64,000 bases of DNA from positions 2,852,001 through 2,916,000 of the forward strand of contig NZ_CP015378.1 in the NCBI RefSeq assembly GCF_001629705.1. Direction: 5' to 3'. Of the stretch, positions 7,853-17,752 are shown piece after piece. Each line of letters starts with the position of its first letter. The first letter of the stretch is position 1. The position numbers and the translations under genes were made by a program. Under the pieces are notes generated by a model. That model ran no database searches, was not told the DNA's origin, and was given only the letters and a program-made list of their open reading frames with translations. This stretch comes from Fictibacillus phosphorivorans (GTDB lineage: Bacteria; Bacillota; Bacilli; Bacillales; Fictibacillaceae).

Positions 7853-10036
7853 TTACTGCATCAATCTTCTAACCGCATAAATGTCAGGAATTCGTTTAAT
7901 TCGTTCGACCACTTTTTGAAGATGGCTGACGTTGTGGATTGAGATCGACATACTGATCGTTGCCATCTTGTTGCGATCTGACTTACCGCTTACGGCTGTG
8001 ATATTCGTTTTTGTTTCTGCTACTGCATGCAGAACCTCATTCAGAAGACCTCGACGGTCAAAACCATTGATCTCAATATCAACGTTATAGTTTTTCGGTT
8101 GTTCTAGATTACCTTCCCATTCAACCGGTAAAAGTCGTACTTGCGCATCTTCGTTGTGTACGTTAACACAATCCTCACGGTGGACAGAAACACCCCGACC
8201 TTTTGTTATATAACCAACGATGTCATCTCCAGGAACCGGATTACAACATTTTGATAGACGGATCAGCATGTTATCGATACCTTTTACCACGATACCAGAA
8301 TCTGTTCTTCGTTTTGGTTCAGGTTTTTCAGCAGAGTCTCTTATCGCATCAAGCAGCTCAGAATTATCCGGATCTTGTTCTTTTTTGCGTCGAACTTTAT
8401 CCGTTAATCGAGTGGCGATCTGTGCAGCCGTTATACCGTTGTATCCTACAGCAGCATACATATCTTCTTCGCCTGCAAAGTTATACTTTTGGGCGACATA
8501 TTGAATGTTGTCGTTCGTAAAGATTTCTTTCAGATCATATCCGCGATTCTTGATCTCTTTTTCAACAAGCTCTTTGCCTTTTGCGACGTTCTCTTCTCTT
8601 CTCTCGCGCTTAAACCATTGACGAATCTTGTTTTTCGCATGAGAGCTCTGTGTGATCTTCAGCCAATCCTGACTCGGCCCGTAAGAATGTTTGCTCGTTA
8701 AGATCTCGATAATATCTCCCGTTTTCAAACGATAATCTAACGTGACCATCTTACCGTTCACTTTTGCACCGATACATCTGTTACCGATCTCGGTATGAAT
8801 TCGGTATGCAAAATCAATAGGAACCGATCCTGACGGAAGCTCATAAACATCACCCTTTGGAGTGAACACAAACACCATATCAGAAAAAAGATCGACCTTA
8901 AGAGATTCCATAAATTCTTCAGCATCAACAACATCGTTTTGCCATTCAAGAATTTCGCGGAACCATGTTAATTTATTTTCAAATGAGCTGACAGGAGCTT
9001 TCGTTGCACCCTCTTTGTATGCCCAGTGTGCAGCGATCCCGTACTCAGCTACGCGGTGCATATCCGATGTTCTGATTTGGACCTCGAGTGGATCACCTTT
9101 TGGTCCAATTACCGTTGTATGAAGAGACTGATACATATTTGCTTTAGGCATCGCGATATAATCTTTAAAACGACCAGGCATCGGCTTGTAAGCCGTATGA
9201 ATGATACCAAGGGCTGCATAACAATCTTTAATATTTTGAACGATAATACGAACAGCTAAAAGGTCATAGATCTCATTGAACTGTTTACCTTGTTTAGCCA
9301 TTTTTCGGTAGATGCTATAGATATGTTTCGGTCTTCCAGAGATATCAACTTGAATGTTAACTTCTTTAAGCTTGCTTTTCATCTCATCCATCACTTGATG
9401 AACATACTCTTCCCGTTCTGCACGCTTTTGCTGCATCAAGTTAACGATTCTGTAGTATTGCTGTGGATTTAGGTATCTCAAAGAAACATCTTCAAGCTCC
9501 CACTTTATCGTCGAAATCCCAAGGCGATGGGCAAGCGGAGCGAAGATTTCAAGTGTCTCATTCGCTTTTTGGATCTGTTTTTCTTTTGGCATATGCTTTA
9601 ACGTACGCATATTATGAAGTCGGTCAGCGAGCTTGATCAAGATACAACGAATATCTTGTGCCATAGCGACGAACATCTTCCGATGGTTCTCCGCTTGTTG
9701 CTCTTCTTTTGATTTGAACTTGATCTTCTTCAGCTTTGTAACACCATCAACAAGCATCGCCACTTCTTCGTTGAATTGAGTGGAGATATCTTTGAGTGTT
9801 ATTGGTGTGTCTTCAACTACATCATGAAGAAACCCTGCTGCTACAGTCACCGGATCCATCTGCAGATTCACCAATATCGCTGCTACTTCAACAGGATGAT
9901 GAATATAGGGCTCTCCCGATTTACGGAATTGTCCCTCGTGTGCATTTCTTGCGTATTCATAAGCCTTCGTGATGAAGCTTAAATCGTCTTTAGAAAGATA
10001 GCTCTCCGCTTTTTGCAATACTTCCTCAATCGTCAT
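7853..10036 (-). CDS. relA: Bifunctional (p)ppGpp synthetase/hydrolase Rel
   Basis: Long Rel protein controlling the stringent response; 727 aa. Domains in order: HD hydrolase ([11 protein letters not shown], then FLHDVVEDT, residues about 45-75, metal-binding His and Asp intact); synthetase ([13 protein letters not shown] near 235 and [11 protein letters not shown] near 305); TGS ([14 protein letters not shown], about 392-455); zinc-finger/helical region ([12 protein letters not shown] near 585); and C-terminal ACT. Both catalytic halves look complete, so the protein should be bifunctional. It has its own promoter and is followed by dtd. Confidence 0.96.
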   Translation of the reverse strand: MTIEEVLQKAESYLSKDDLSFITKAYEYARNAHEGQFRKSGEPYIHHPVEVAAILVNLQMDPVTVAAGFLHDVVEDTPITLKDISTQFNEEVAMLVDGVTKLKKIKFKSKEEQQAENHRKMFVAMAQDIRCILIKLADRLHNMRTLKHMPKEKQIQKANETLEIFAPLAHRLGISTIKWELEDVSLRYLNPQQYYRIVNLMQQKRAEREEYVHQVMDEMKSKLKEVNIQVDISGRPKHIYSIYRKMAKQGKQFNEIYDLLAVRIIVQNIKDCYAALGIIHTAYKPMPGRFKDYIAMPKANMYQSLHTTVIGPKGDPLEVQIRTSDMHRVAEYGIAAHWAYKEGATKAPVSSFENKLTWFREILEWQNDVVDAEEFMESLKVDLFSDMVFVFTPKGDVYELPSGSVPIDFAYRIHTEIGNRCIGAKVNGKMVTLDYRLKTGDIIEILTSKHSYGPSQDWLKITQSSHAKNKIRQWFKRERREENVAKGKELVEKEIKNRGYDLKEIFTNDNIQYVAQKYNFAGEEDMYAAVGYNGITAAQIATRLTDKVRRKKEQDPDNSELLDAIRDSAEKPEPKRRTDSGIVVKGIDNMLIRLSKCCNPVPGDDIVGYITKGRGVSVHREDCVNVHNEDAQVRLLPVEWEGNLEQPKNYNVDIEINGFDRRGLLNEVLHAVAETKTNITAVSGKSDRNKMATISMSISIHNVSHLQKVVERIKRIPDIYAVRRLMQ

Positions 10037-10071
10037 GGAATCACCTTACGTTGTCATTGTATATTGCTTCT

Positions 10072-10100
10072 ATTATCGTTAAATTGGTCCTTCATGTAAA
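10072..10100 (-). promoter_or_regulatory. Candidate SigA promoter of rel-dtd
   Basis: Minus-strand TTTACA (10100-10095), 17-base spacer, GATAAT (10077-10072), about 35 bases upstream of the rel start codon. Confidence 0.6.
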
Positions 10101-10175
10101 GCAAAAAACGAAATTTGTCGAATGATTGGGCAAATTTTGTGACAGGATTGTAAAAAATGTCTGTTTTTCACTTGG

Positions 10176-10368
10176 TGTTTTGAAAGTAGTTGATTTCCGT
10201 TTCAGGTGCTTCGCTTTCCGCGGGGCAGGCGGTGAGCCACATTCGTACGTTTCACTCTTAAGTGTCTCACCTGCCCGCCTGTCCTAGCCTAGAGTCTCAC
10301 ACCTTACACTGCAACCAACTTTTCAAAGAAGATAGTAAAAATAAAAATAAGAAACAACAATCCTAGAA
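10176..10368 (+). repeat. Interspersed palindromic repeat, copy B (class 1)
   Basis: Outer arms TTGAAAGTAGTTGATTTCCG and CAACCAACTTTTCAAAG, with GCTTTCCGCGGGGCAGGCGG and a 41-bp central hairpin at 10231-10271. That hairpin is identical, in reverse complement, to those of copies G and H. The right flank still shows AAACAACAATCCTAGAA, matching the outer end of the other class 1 copies. Located between the apt terminator and the rel promoter. Confidence 0.85.
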
Positions 10369-10387
10369 CAATGTTTGAAGGAATAGT

Positions 10388-10416
10388 AAAAAAAGAGCCC
10401 CTTCAAAAGGAACTCT
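10388..10416 (-). terminator. Terminator of recJ-apt
   Basis: Minus-strand AGAGTTCC and GGGGCTCT pair around TTTTGAA, followed by TTTTTTTAC. Confidence 0.8.
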
Positions 10417-10425
10417 CTCATCATT

Positions 10426-10938
10426 TTAGTATTGAGTTAATGTGAAGATATCATAACCTGAAAGTTTTTTACGACCATCTAGGTAAGTAAGTTCGATCAT
10501 GAATGCGATACCTACAACTACTCCTCCAAGCTCTTCTACAAGCTTGATCGTTGCTTCGATCGTTCCGCCTGTTGCAAGTAGATCGTCTGTGATCAAGACT
10601 CTTTGTCCTGGTTTGATCGCGTCTTTATGCATCGTTAAAACATCTTTACCATACTCAAGACCGTAATCAACTTTAATTACTTCACGAGGAAGTTTACCTT
10701 CTTTACGGACAGGGACGAATCCTAATCCTAACGTGTAAGCGACAGGGCAACCTACGATAAATCCACGTGCTTCAGGCCCGACGATTACATCAACCTGTTT
10801 TTCTTTTGCGTATACAGCAATATCGTCCATTGCTTGTTTATATACTGCACCATCAGACATAAGTGAAGTAATATCTTTAAAACGAATGCCTTCGATTGGG
10901 AAGTTCTCTACTACTGAAATAAACGGCTTATAATCCAT
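10426..10938 (-). CDS. apt: Adenine phosphoribosyltransferase
   Basis: Purine salvage: adenine + PRPP gives AMP; 170 aa. The type I PRTase PRPP-binding motif [13 protein letters not shown] is near residue 120, and [13 protein letters not shown] near residue 53 is the conserved flexible-loop/base region of Apt. It follows recJ by 20 bases and ends at a terminator, so recJ-apt form one unit. The next transcription unit is rel; the apt-rel arrangement is conserved in bacilli. Confidence 0.96.
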   Translation of the reverse strand: MDYKPFISVVENFPIEGIRFKDITSLMSDGAVYKQAMDDIAVYAKEKQVDVIVGPEARGFIVGCPVAYTLGLGFVPVRKEGKLPREVIKVDYGLEYGKDVLTMHKDAIKPGQRVLITDDLLATGGTIEATIKLVEELGGVVVGIAFMIELTYLDGRKKLSGYDIFTLTQY

Positions 10939-10958
10939 GAATCTTTGCCTCCTGAAAA

Positions 10959-13310
10959 TTACAAACTGGCTTTTGGCCGTGTTTGTTCTGTAAACCAGCT
11001 TTTTAAAGAATGATATGAAGAGTAAACGAGCTGATTTTCAATGTCTGCTTGTTCAAACTTTTTCTGATAGGTTTCAGAGCTTTCTAATTCTCGTTTGCTA
11101 GGTTCTTTATTAATGAAAATAACACCATCGTCTATTGTAACAAAATCCAGCTCAAAAAACACCTTTGACATGAAATCTATTGTTTCTTTTGACCAGCCTT
11201 TCCATTTCGCTAGCTCTGCACCATCTCTCTTCACATTAAAGGTTTTCCTTTTTGCAAGAAATCCATAAAACCATTTAAAGTGCTCTCTCGTTGGTAGAGT
11301 CGTAAAAAAATGTTCTGTGCTCTGGTGAAACACCGCGTAGATCCTTGAAGGTTCACCGATGGTTTCCAGCCATTCCGAAAAGCGAGATAGAGAGGGAGGA
11401 ACATCTAAGAACACTAAATTCTTTTCTTTAAAATAATCCTCCGGTAGAGTCAATAACTCATCTTCACCGATGACTTGGTCAGACAGTGCTTCAAAATCTT
11501 TATGCCTTCGTGTTTCATCTTCAAATGCGATAAAACAGGTTTTAGAATACGGCAGACCGATCAACCGTTTTGCTGCATCTTTAAGTCCTCTATAATCAAA
11601 CAATTGAAAATGATTGACAGAAAGATCTTCAAGAAGAAGCTGAGGTTTTCTATATCCGTTCCATTCGTTCAGTTGGATCTGGCCCACGATTGAAACCAAG
11701 GAATATGGAGTCATCTCTTCTAACAAGCTACCTTTTTGAAAACCGATGCAATCTAAAACCGATAGCTCACCGTTACCCACCTGCAATTTAAGGTGATTGG
11801 ATTGACTTCCTATCTTTTTCATCTCGCGGATCGGAACTTCTTCAACCATTACGCGAGGAGATGGATTTCCGACTCCAAAAGGAGAAAGCGTACTTAACAG
11901 TTCAACCGTTTCTAAGGAAATCTCATTTAATCGAGCCGTAAGATCAATCGATGTAACGGGTTGATAATCTTCTGGACTTAAACATTGCTTAGCTTGCTGA
12001 ATAAGCCTGCTCCTTAATTCTTCAACATCATGAATAGATAGTGTCATTCCTGCTGCCATCGGATGTCCACCGAAATGAGGAAGAATGTCTCTAGATTCTG
12101 AAAGGTTCTCAAACATATCAAACCCTTTAATGCTTCGTGCCGATCCTTTTGCAGTCTCCTTTTCAGGATCCAAACATAGAACGATCGTTGGACGATAAAA
12201 CTTTTCAACCAATCGCGAGGCAACGATTCCGATAACCCCTGGGTTCCAGCCTTCTTTAGCAAGAACGAGTACTTCGTTCTTCTCTGGAGGAAAACTTTCT
12301 TCGACCATCGCGATCGCTTCTTTTGTAATCTCGTTTACGATTCCTTGACGCTCCTTATTTACCGAATCGATCTCTTCTGACAACATAGCTGATTCGTCTC
12401 GATCACTTGAAGTAAACAACTCCACCACCGGCATGGCTGAACCAAGTCTTCCAGCTGCATTCACACGTGGACCGATCGCGAAACCTACATCTTCAGCTGT
12501 TAGCTCTTTTTCGTAAAGACCCGCTACTTTTAACAATTCTTGCAAACCGATCTTATCTGTTTTGGAAAGTGCTTCTATCCCTAATTTCGCGATCACTCGA
12601 TTCTCGTCAACAAGCGGTACAAGATCAGCTATAGTACCAATGCATGCGTAATCAAGTAAATGTAACGGCGGCCTACCATGAAGGGCATGTGCGACTTTAA
12701 ATGCTACACCTACACCTGCAAGACCAGAGAATGGATAGGTGCAGCCAGGCTTTTTAGGGTTGATAATACTATAAGCATCTGGCAATACAGGAGGTGCTTC
12801 ATGGTGGTCCGTGATAATGAAGTCTAGCCCAATCTCTTTTGCGATATTTGCTTCGTGTACAGCTGAGATTCCTGTATCAACCGTTACCACGAGTGAATAG
12901 CCGTCCTCTTTCGCTTTTCTTAATGCGGGCTCGTTCGGACCATAACCTTCTGTAAAGCGGTTCGGAATGTAATAATCAAACTCTGCGCCGAGTTCTTTTA
13001 ATGCATAATACATGACCGTCGTACTGCTTACACCATCTGCGTCATAATCGCCAAAAATTAAGATCTTTTCACTCGATTCTACAGCTTTATGTATCCGCTC
13101 AACGCTCTCTTTCATTCCATCCATCAAGAATGGATCGTGAAATTGACTGATATCTATGTTTAAAAATGCTTCTGCTTTCTCTATCGTTTCAATTCCTCTG
13201 ACAACTAAAAGATTAGCGATTAGAAGAGGGATATCTAATTCTTGTGACAACCATTTTGCCTTGTCTTTTGATGGTTCTTGAATCTCCCACCTAGTTCTAG
13301 GCTCCAACAT
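10959..13310 (-). CDS. recJ: Single-stranded-DNA-specific exonuclease RecJ
   Basis: 5'-3' ssDNA exonuclease used in recombination and repair; 783 aa. DHH-family core: [11 protein letters not shown] near residue 84, ITDHHEAPP near 155, [14 protein letters not shown] near 345, and the DHHA1 motif GGHPMAAGM near 400. An OB-fold and a Bacillus-type C-terminal extension follow. The start is ATG at 13310 ([11 protein letters not shown]) with AAGAGGTG 6 bases upstream; a GTG at 13319 lies within the SD. The SD sits in the 3' arm of the secF terminator. Confidence 0.95.
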   Translation of the reverse strand: MLEPRTRWEIQEPSKDKAKWLSQELDIPLLIANLLVVRGIETIEKAEAFLNIDISQFHDPFLMDGMKESVERIHKAVESSEKILIFGDYDADGVSSTTVMYYALKELGAEFDYYIPNRFTEGYGPNEPALRKAKEDGYSLVVTVDTGISAVHEANIAKEIGLDFIITDHHEAPPVLPDAYSIINPKKPGCTYPFSGLAGVGVAFKVAHALHGRPPLHLLDYACIGTIADLVPLVDENRVIAKLGIEALSKTDKIGLQELLKVAGLYEKELTAEDVGFAIGPRVNAAGRLGSAMPVVELFTSSDRDESAMLSEEIDSVNKERQGIVNEITKEAIAMVEESFPPEKNEVLVLAKEGWNPGVIGIVASRLVEKFYRPTIVLCLDPEKETAKGSARSIKGFDMFENLSESRDILPHFGGHPMAAGMTLSIHDVEELRSRLIQQAKQCLSPEDYQPVTSIDLTARLNEISLETVELLSTLSPFGVGNPSPRVMVEEVPIREMKKIGSQSNHLKLQVGNGELSVLDCIGFQKGSLLEEMTPYSLVSIVGQIQLNEWNGYRKPQLLLEDLSVNHFQLFDYRGLKDAAKRLIGLPYSKTCFIAFEDETRRHKDFEALSDQVIGEDELLTLPEDYFKEKNLVFLDVPPSLSRFSEWLETIGEPSRIYAVFHQSTEHFFTTLPTREHFKWFYGFLAKRKTFNVKRDGAELAKWKGWSKETIDFMSKVFFELDFVTIDDGVIFINKEPSKRELESSETYQKKFEQADIENQLVYSSYHSLKSWFTEQTRPKASL

Positions 13311-13358
13311 AAAAATCACCTCTTAACCTATTCATTATACAAAACAGGATAAGAGGTG
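13311..13358 (-). terminator. Terminator of secD-secF overlapping the recJ ribosome site
   Basis: Minus-strand CACCTCTTATCC (13357-13346) pairs with GGTTAAGAGGTG (13328-13317) with one mismatch, followed by ATTTTTAT. The descending arm contains the recJ SD and the loop contains the recJ -10 box. Confidence 0.65.
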
Positions 13359-13362
13359 ACAA
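13334..13362 (-). promoter_or_regulatory. SigA promoter of recJ-apt
   Basis: Minus-strand TTGTCA (13362-13357), 17-base spacer, perfect TATAAT (13339-13334). The -10 lies in the loop of the hairpin above. The implied leader is only about 20 nt. Confidence 0.8.
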
Positions 13363-13381
13363 TTTATGAATGATATTTACC

Positions 13382-14290
13382 TTAAATTTCTGGCTCGACT
13401 TCAACTGGTCGTGTTTTTTTTGATTTCATTTGTCTTGATTTCATAACATACCACAATTGAGAAGCGATAAAGATGGAAGAATACGCACCAAAAGCAAGAC
13501 CGATCAACAAGGCAATCGAGAAGTTTCTGATCGAATCAGCTCCAAAGATCAATAGCGCAACAGCTGCGATAATAACCGTTAGAACGGTATTGATCGAACG
13601 ACCCAACGTTTCAAAAATACTTCTGTTTACGATTTCAGCCAGCTTTTCTTGTGTTCTTACTTTTTCAAGCTTCATATTCTCACGGATCCGGTCGAATGTA
13701 ACGATCGTATCATTGATGGAATAACCCACAATCGTAAGAACAGCCGCAATGAAAGGAAGATCTACTTCAATCCTAAATATACTAAAGATCGCTACAATCA
13801 TAAAAGCATCATGCAATAATGCCACAACTGCTGCAACAGCCATGCTCCATTCAAAACGGAACGCTACATAGATGATGATACCGACAGAAGCAATAAGCAC
13901 GGCATAAAAAGCGTTCTGTGCAAGCTCACGACCAACCGTAGGCGTAACTGTACTGATACTTGGTGATTCACCGTATTTATCTTCAAAGTGAGTGTTGATC
14001 TTCGCTACTTCGTCTTTTGACAAAGCACCTTTAAAGGAAACATTTGCTTGATCATTTTTTCCTGCAAGTACGACCGCTTCAGGTTCAAGCCCAAGTGTCT
14101 TAAACTCTTCTTCTACACCTTCATTTGTAAGTGTTTCATTCGCTTGAATATTTACACGCGATCCACTATCAAAATCAATCCCAAGCTTCAATCCAGCTGT
14201 AAGCAAGAATATAATTCCGATAACTGTAAGGAGAGTCGAGATGATGAAGTAAAGGTTTCTGTTTTTTACAAAGTCGTATTTAAAGCTCAC
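13382..14290 (-). CDS. secF: Protein translocase subunit SecF (separate ORF)
   Basis: Membrane component that uses the proton-motive force to aid Sec export. Six transmembrane segments are evident, with the first at about residues 16-36. A large extracytoplasmic loop follows, and then five helices with motifs such as VGYSINDTIVTFDRIRE, characteristic of SecF. In B. subtilis SecD and SecF are one fused chain; here secD stops 9 bases inside this ORF in another frame. GTG at 14290 is preferred because AAAGGAG lies 10 bases upstream; GTG at 14299 is one base from it. The SD inside the secD end argues for a real split with coupled translation rather than an error. Confidence 0.9.
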   Translation of the reverse strand: MSFKYDFVKNRNLYFIISTLLTVIGIIFLLTAGLKLGIDFDSGSRVNIQANETLTNEGVEEEFKTLGLEPEAVVLAGKNDQANVSFKGALSKDEVAKINTHFEDKYGESPSISTVTPTVGRELAQNAFYAVLIASVGIIIYVAFRFEWSMAVAAVVALLHDAFMIVAIFSIFRIEVDLPFIAAVLTIVGYSINDTIVTFDRIRENMKLEKVRTQEKLAEIVNRSIFETLGRSINTVLTVIIAAVALLIFGADSIRNFSIALLIGLAFGAYSSIFIASQLWYVMKSRQMKSKKTRPVEVEPEI

Positions 14291-15596
14291 GGATGTCACG
14301 CTCCTTTACACCAAACAAACCTGGCTTCTTATCCATAACACGAGACTGTACCCATAACCCTAGGAAAAGTCTTGTTCCGAAAACGGCTGTAATAAAACTT
14401 GCCAGAACTGAAATAATTAAAACTAGCGCAAATCCTTTTACTGAACTTGTTCCGTATGCGAACAAAACAGCAGCTGCAAGGATCGTCGTAATATTTGCAT
14501 CGAAGATGGTTGTAAAGGAACGGCGATTTCCAGCTTTAAACGCACTTAACACAGATTTTCCGCTTCTAAGTTCCTCTTTGATCCGTTCATATGTGATGAT
14601 GTTGGCATCAACCGCCATACCCACTCCTAGAATTAGAGCTGCGATACCCGGAAGTGTTAGAACTCCATTCATCAGATAGAATATAGCTAAGATCAACCAA
14701 ATATAAATGGATAGAGTGATAACAGCAATGATTCCTGGTACACGATAGAAGATCAGCATGAATAAAAAGATCACTGCAATTCCGATAAAGCCAGCGAATA
14801 CCGTTTCATTTAATGCTTTTTCTCCGAACTTCGCTCCAACTGATGTTGAATACACTTCATCGAGTTTAACGGGTAGAGCACCGGCGTTTAAGATTTTCGC
14901 TAAACTTTGTGCTTCTTCTACAGAGAACTGTCCTGTAATGGTTACATCTTTTTGAGTAAGTTTTTCATTTACATATGGAGCAGAAATATACTTTGGCTGT
15001 TTTCCAGCAAGTTCTTTCTTCTGTTCTTCTTTAAATGAGTCACCTTTTTCATAATCTAACCAAATAACCATGATGTTTTCACCTTGTGGCTGACGCTGAA
15101 GAACTTCTTCCGTAATTTTTGCAAATTTATCTGCGTCTTTAAGCTTCAGTGAAACAATCGGTTTATTATTTTGAGATTCAAACGTTTGCTTTGCACCATT
15201 TCCTTCTAGATCCGATCCATCTAACAGCACTTTATCGTCCACATCGCGGAATGTTAACTCAGCTTGTGTTGATAGGAGTTCACGTGCTTTGTTTTGATCG
15301 GTTACACCAGCAAGCTGAACACGGATTCTGTTGTCTCCTTCGATCTGAATCTCAGGCTCAGAGACACCAAGCACGTTAATACGACTGTTCAATGCTTCAA
15401 CGGTACTCTTTAATGTTTCCTGTGTAATCTTTTGACCCTTTTTCACAGGTTCTACATCGTAAAGTACTTCAAATCCACCTTGGAGATCTAGTCCAAGTTT
15501 TGTACCTTTTACGATCTTTTCTGTTGTCAGCCCGATTAGTGCTGCGAACATGATGAGCACAACAAAAAAGATGACGATCTTACTCCTTTTTACCAC
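14280..15596 (-). CDS. secD: Protein translocase subunit SecD (separate ORF)
   Basis: Partner of SecF in the SecDF accessory complex; 438 aa. N-terminal helix (IVIFFVVLIMFAALIGL), then KLGLDLQGGFEVLYDV, the P1 periplasmic-type domain with NSRINVLGVSEPEIQIEG, and the C-terminal helices with AGFIGIAVIFLFMLIFYR and ALILGVGMAVDANIITYER. GTG start with AGGAGG nine bases upstream. It overlaps secF by a few bases. A consensus SigA promoter is upstream. Confidence 0.93.
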   Translation of the reverse strand: MVKRSKIVIFFVVLIMFAALIGLTTEKIVKGTKLGLDLQGGFEVLYDVEPVKKGQKITQETLKSTVEALNSRINVLGVSEPEIQIEGDNRIRVQLAGVTDQNKARELLSTQAELTFRDVDDKVLLDGSDLEGNGAKQTFESQNNKPIVSLKLKDADKFAKITEEVLQRQPQGENIMVIWLDYEKGDSFKEEQKKELAGKQPKYISAPYVNEKLTQKDVTITGQFSVEEAQSLAKILNAGALPVKLDEVYSTSVGAKFGEKALNETVFAGFIGIAVIFLFMLIFYRVPGIIAVITLSIYIWLILAIFYLMNGVLTLPGIAALILGVGMAVDANIITYERIKEELRSGKSVLSAFKAGNRRSFTTIFDANITTILAAAVLFAYGTSSVKGFALVLIISVLASFITAVFGTRLFLGLWVQSRVMDKKPGLFGVKERDIREL

Positions 15597-15665
15597 TTCA
15601 AGAAACCTCCTTCATGCTGTATCAAAAAACAACACTATGTATAAGTACGAATACTAACCCTTCCC

Positions 15666-15695
15666 ATTATAGCGATTGTTGTTTTTTTCTGTCAA
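15666..15695 (-). promoter_or_regulatory. SigA promoter of secD-secF
   Basis: Minus-strand TTGACA (15695-15690), 18-base spacer, TATAAT (15671-15666). Both boxes are perfect. Confidence 0.85.
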
Positions 15696-15781
15696 TTTGT
15701 CCTGTGAATGTTCATAAATAAAACATAATAAATAACACCTTATGTCCACTTCAGGCTGTCCTTTTCCTAAGTAGGAACCTT

Positions 15782-15836
15782 ATAAAATAGAACGAGGCTG
15801 CCCAAAAGTACGTTCTACTCTTGAGTCAGCCCCTCT
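15782..15836 (-). terminator. Terminator of comN
   Basis: Minus-strand GAGGGGCTG (15835-15827) pairs with CAGCCTC (about 15801-15795), with an inner AAGAGTA / TACTTTT pairing, followed by GTTCTATTTTAT. It overlaps the last codons of the gene. Confidence 0.6.
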
Positions 15837-16075
15837 TCTTTATATGAGCGTATTGTGAGCCACGTCATAAAATCATTTAGTGAAAGAGCTAAAATGGTAT
15901 CAACCAATGCGTAGAGACGAGGCTCAACTTTCTTTTTCTTTAATTTTGATTGAACACATTCCCATATTTCCTCTTCTGTTACACTTTCATACCCCAAATA
16001 ATGAAATTCTTCTTTTTTGCTTTCTACTGCTGGCTTGACTTCATTCTTCCATTCTGAAAAATGTGTATTCTCCAT
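15815..16075 (-). CDS. comN: Post-transcriptional regulator of the ComN family
   Basis: Small soluble protein of 86 aa (MENTHFSEWKNEVKPAVESK). It matches the ComN/YrzD family, which in B. subtilis affects comE mRNA and associates with DivIVA at septa. The gene lies between secDF and spoVB, the same neighbours as B. subtilis comN. The start at 16075 is chosen for AAAGGAG seven bases upstream; a 12-residue longer reading has no ribosome site. No comE genes are in the window. Confidence 0.85.
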   Translation of the reverse strand: MENTHFSEWKNEVKPAVESKKEEFHYLGYESVTEEEIWECVQSKLKKKKVEPRLYALVDTILALSLNDFMTWLTIRSYKEEGLTQE

Positions 16076-16107
16076 TCGAATCTCTCCTTTCGAGATAAAA
16101 CAAGCTG

Positions 16108-16137
16108 TCATGACTGTTCACTCTACTTGCATATAGT
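16108..16137 (+). promoter_or_regulatory. Candidate SigE promoter of spoVB
   Basis: TCATGAC (16108-16114), 15-base spacer, CATATAGT (16130-16137). This resembles the mother-cell SigE pattern (TCATATT, 13-15 bases, CATACANT), and spoVB is SigE-dependent in B. subtilis. Confidence 0.5.
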
Positions 16138-16172
16138 GATATATAAGATTGTCCAAGAAAGGACAGGTTAAG

Positions 16173-17723
16173 ATGACAAAACAAACACTCGTGCAAGGAA
16201 CGATCCTACTCATATTAGCAGGACTAGTAACCAAAATACTCGGTTTCGTTAATCGAATCGTCATGGCTCGTGTCATGGGTCACGAAGGTGTAGGACTCTA
16301 TATGATGGCCGTCCCTACTTTCTTATTAGCCGTAACTTTAACAAGGCTTGGATTGCCGATCGCCATATCAAAACTTGTAGCAGAAGCCGATGCAACAGGA
16401 GATCGTTCAAAAGTAAGAAAAATTTTAATCGTATCATTAGCCATCACAGGTATATTGAGCATTGTGATCACGATCGCTTTGTTTATCGCAGCTCCGTTAT
16501 TAGCTGAATACTTTTTTACTGATCATCGTACGATCTGGCCGTTACTTGCTATCGCGCCTGTAGTCCCTGTCATTGCAGTCTCTTCCGTTTTAAGAGGATA
16601 TTTTCAAGGTCTGCAGAACATGAGACCTTCTGCATATTCACAAGTGATCGAACAGGTTGTCCGAATTGCTCTCGTCGCCCTTTTAACTGGTTTATTCCTT
16701 CCTTATGGCGTAGAATATGCCGCAGCTGGGGCTATGATCTCTGTTATTATCGGTGAACTCGCATCACTTCTTTATATGTTCTCGATGTTCAAAGTGAAAA
16801 AGAAGATGCGTATTCGAAAAGGATTTTTCAAGCAGTTGAAACAAGGTCATGAAACGATGAAAGATCTTCTGAATATCGCTCTACCCACAACAGGCAGTCA
16901 ATTGATCGGTTCTGTTTCCTACTTTTTCGAACCAATCGTTGTGGCAAATAGTTTAGCGATCGCCGGAATTACTACAGCTGTTGCTACCGCACAATACGGA
17001 GAACTCGCTGGATATGTAATCCCACTCTTGTTTCTGCCAACGTTCATTACGTATTCTCTCTCTATCTCTTTAGTACCTGCAATCAGTGAAGCGAATGCAC
17101 AAAAAAAATACCACTTGATTGAACATCGACTGAATCAAGCACTCAGGCTCTCCATGTTATCTGGTGGTATTGCGGCTGTTATTATGTATGTATACGCGGT
17201 TCCCATCATGGACTTGATGTATGATTCACCTGCTTCCGCGTCCTATGTAAAAATCATGACACCTTTTTTCTTTTTCCTTTATTTTCAAGGACCATTACAA
17301 GCCGTCCTTCAAGCTTTAAACCTTGCACGCTCCGCGATGATCAACAGTCTCATTGGCGCCCTTGTTAAGTTAACTGCAATTTTCGCTCTAGCTACTCGAC
17401 CCGAGTTTGGCATTATGGGTGCAGCACTTGGAATCGTGATTAGTATCGTAGTCGTTACACTTCTCCATTTTGCCACCGTTATTAAAGCAATCAGTTATAC
17501 GATCGTGGTGAAGGATTTTGTTTTGTGCTTGCTTTCCATTCTCATTACAGGTGGCGCCGCCGTCTATTTGTATCAGTACATGATGCCGCAATTCTCACCA
17601 TTACAAGGTCTTATGATATGTGTTTCGGCGACATGCGCGATCTATTTGTTTGTTCTCATCTTCTTTAAGCTCTTAAGTAAGGAAGACCTTAAACACATAC
17701 CTTTCATTAAAAGATGGATCTAA
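16173..17723 (+). CDS. spoVB: Stage V sporulation protein B, putative lipid II / polysaccharide flippase
   Basis: Integral membrane protein of the MATE-like/MurJ (polysaccharide transport) superfamily, needed for spore cortex synthesis; 516 aa with about 14 transmembrane helices. The N-terminal TLVQGTILLILAGLVTKILG and GPLQAVLQALN are family-like. ATG at 16173 is chosen because AAAGGA lies 9 bases upstream and B. subtilis SpoVB starts the same way; a TTG at 16149 would add eight residues without a ribosome site. It ends at a bidirectional terminator shared with yrbG. Confidence 0.95.
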   Translation: MTKQTLVQGTILLILAGLVTKILGFVNRIVMARVMGHEGVGLYMMAVPTFLLAVTLTRLGLPIAISKLVAEADATGDRSKVRKILIVSLAITGILSIVITIALFIAAPLLAEYFFTDHRTIWPLLAIAPVVPVIAVSSVLRGYFQGLQNMRPSAYSQVIEQVVRIALVALLTGLFLPYGVEYAAAGAMISVIIGELASLLYMFSMFKVKKKMRIRKGFFKQLKQGHETMKDLLNIALPTTGSQLIGSVSYFFEPIVVANSLAIAGITTAVATAQYGELAGYVIPLLFLPTFITYSLSISLVPAISEANAQKKYHLIEHRLNQALRLSMLSGGIAAVIMYVYAVPIMDLMYDSPASASYVKIMTPFFFFLYFQGPLQAVLQALNLARSAMINSLIGALVKLTAIFALATRPEFGIMGAALGIVISIVVVTLLHFATVIKAISYTIVVKDFVLCLLSILITGGAAVYLYQYMMPQFSPLQGLMICVSATCAIYLFVLIFFKLLSKEDLKHIPFIKRWI

Positions 17724-17752
17724 AACAGCCGAATCGGCTGTTTTATTTTTTG
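17722..17752. terminator. Bidirectional terminator between spoVB and yrbG
   Basis: AAAACAGCCGA and TCGGCTGTTTTA form a hairpin with A and T runs on the two sides. It lies between two converging genes and touches the yrbG stop codon. Confidence 0.85.
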
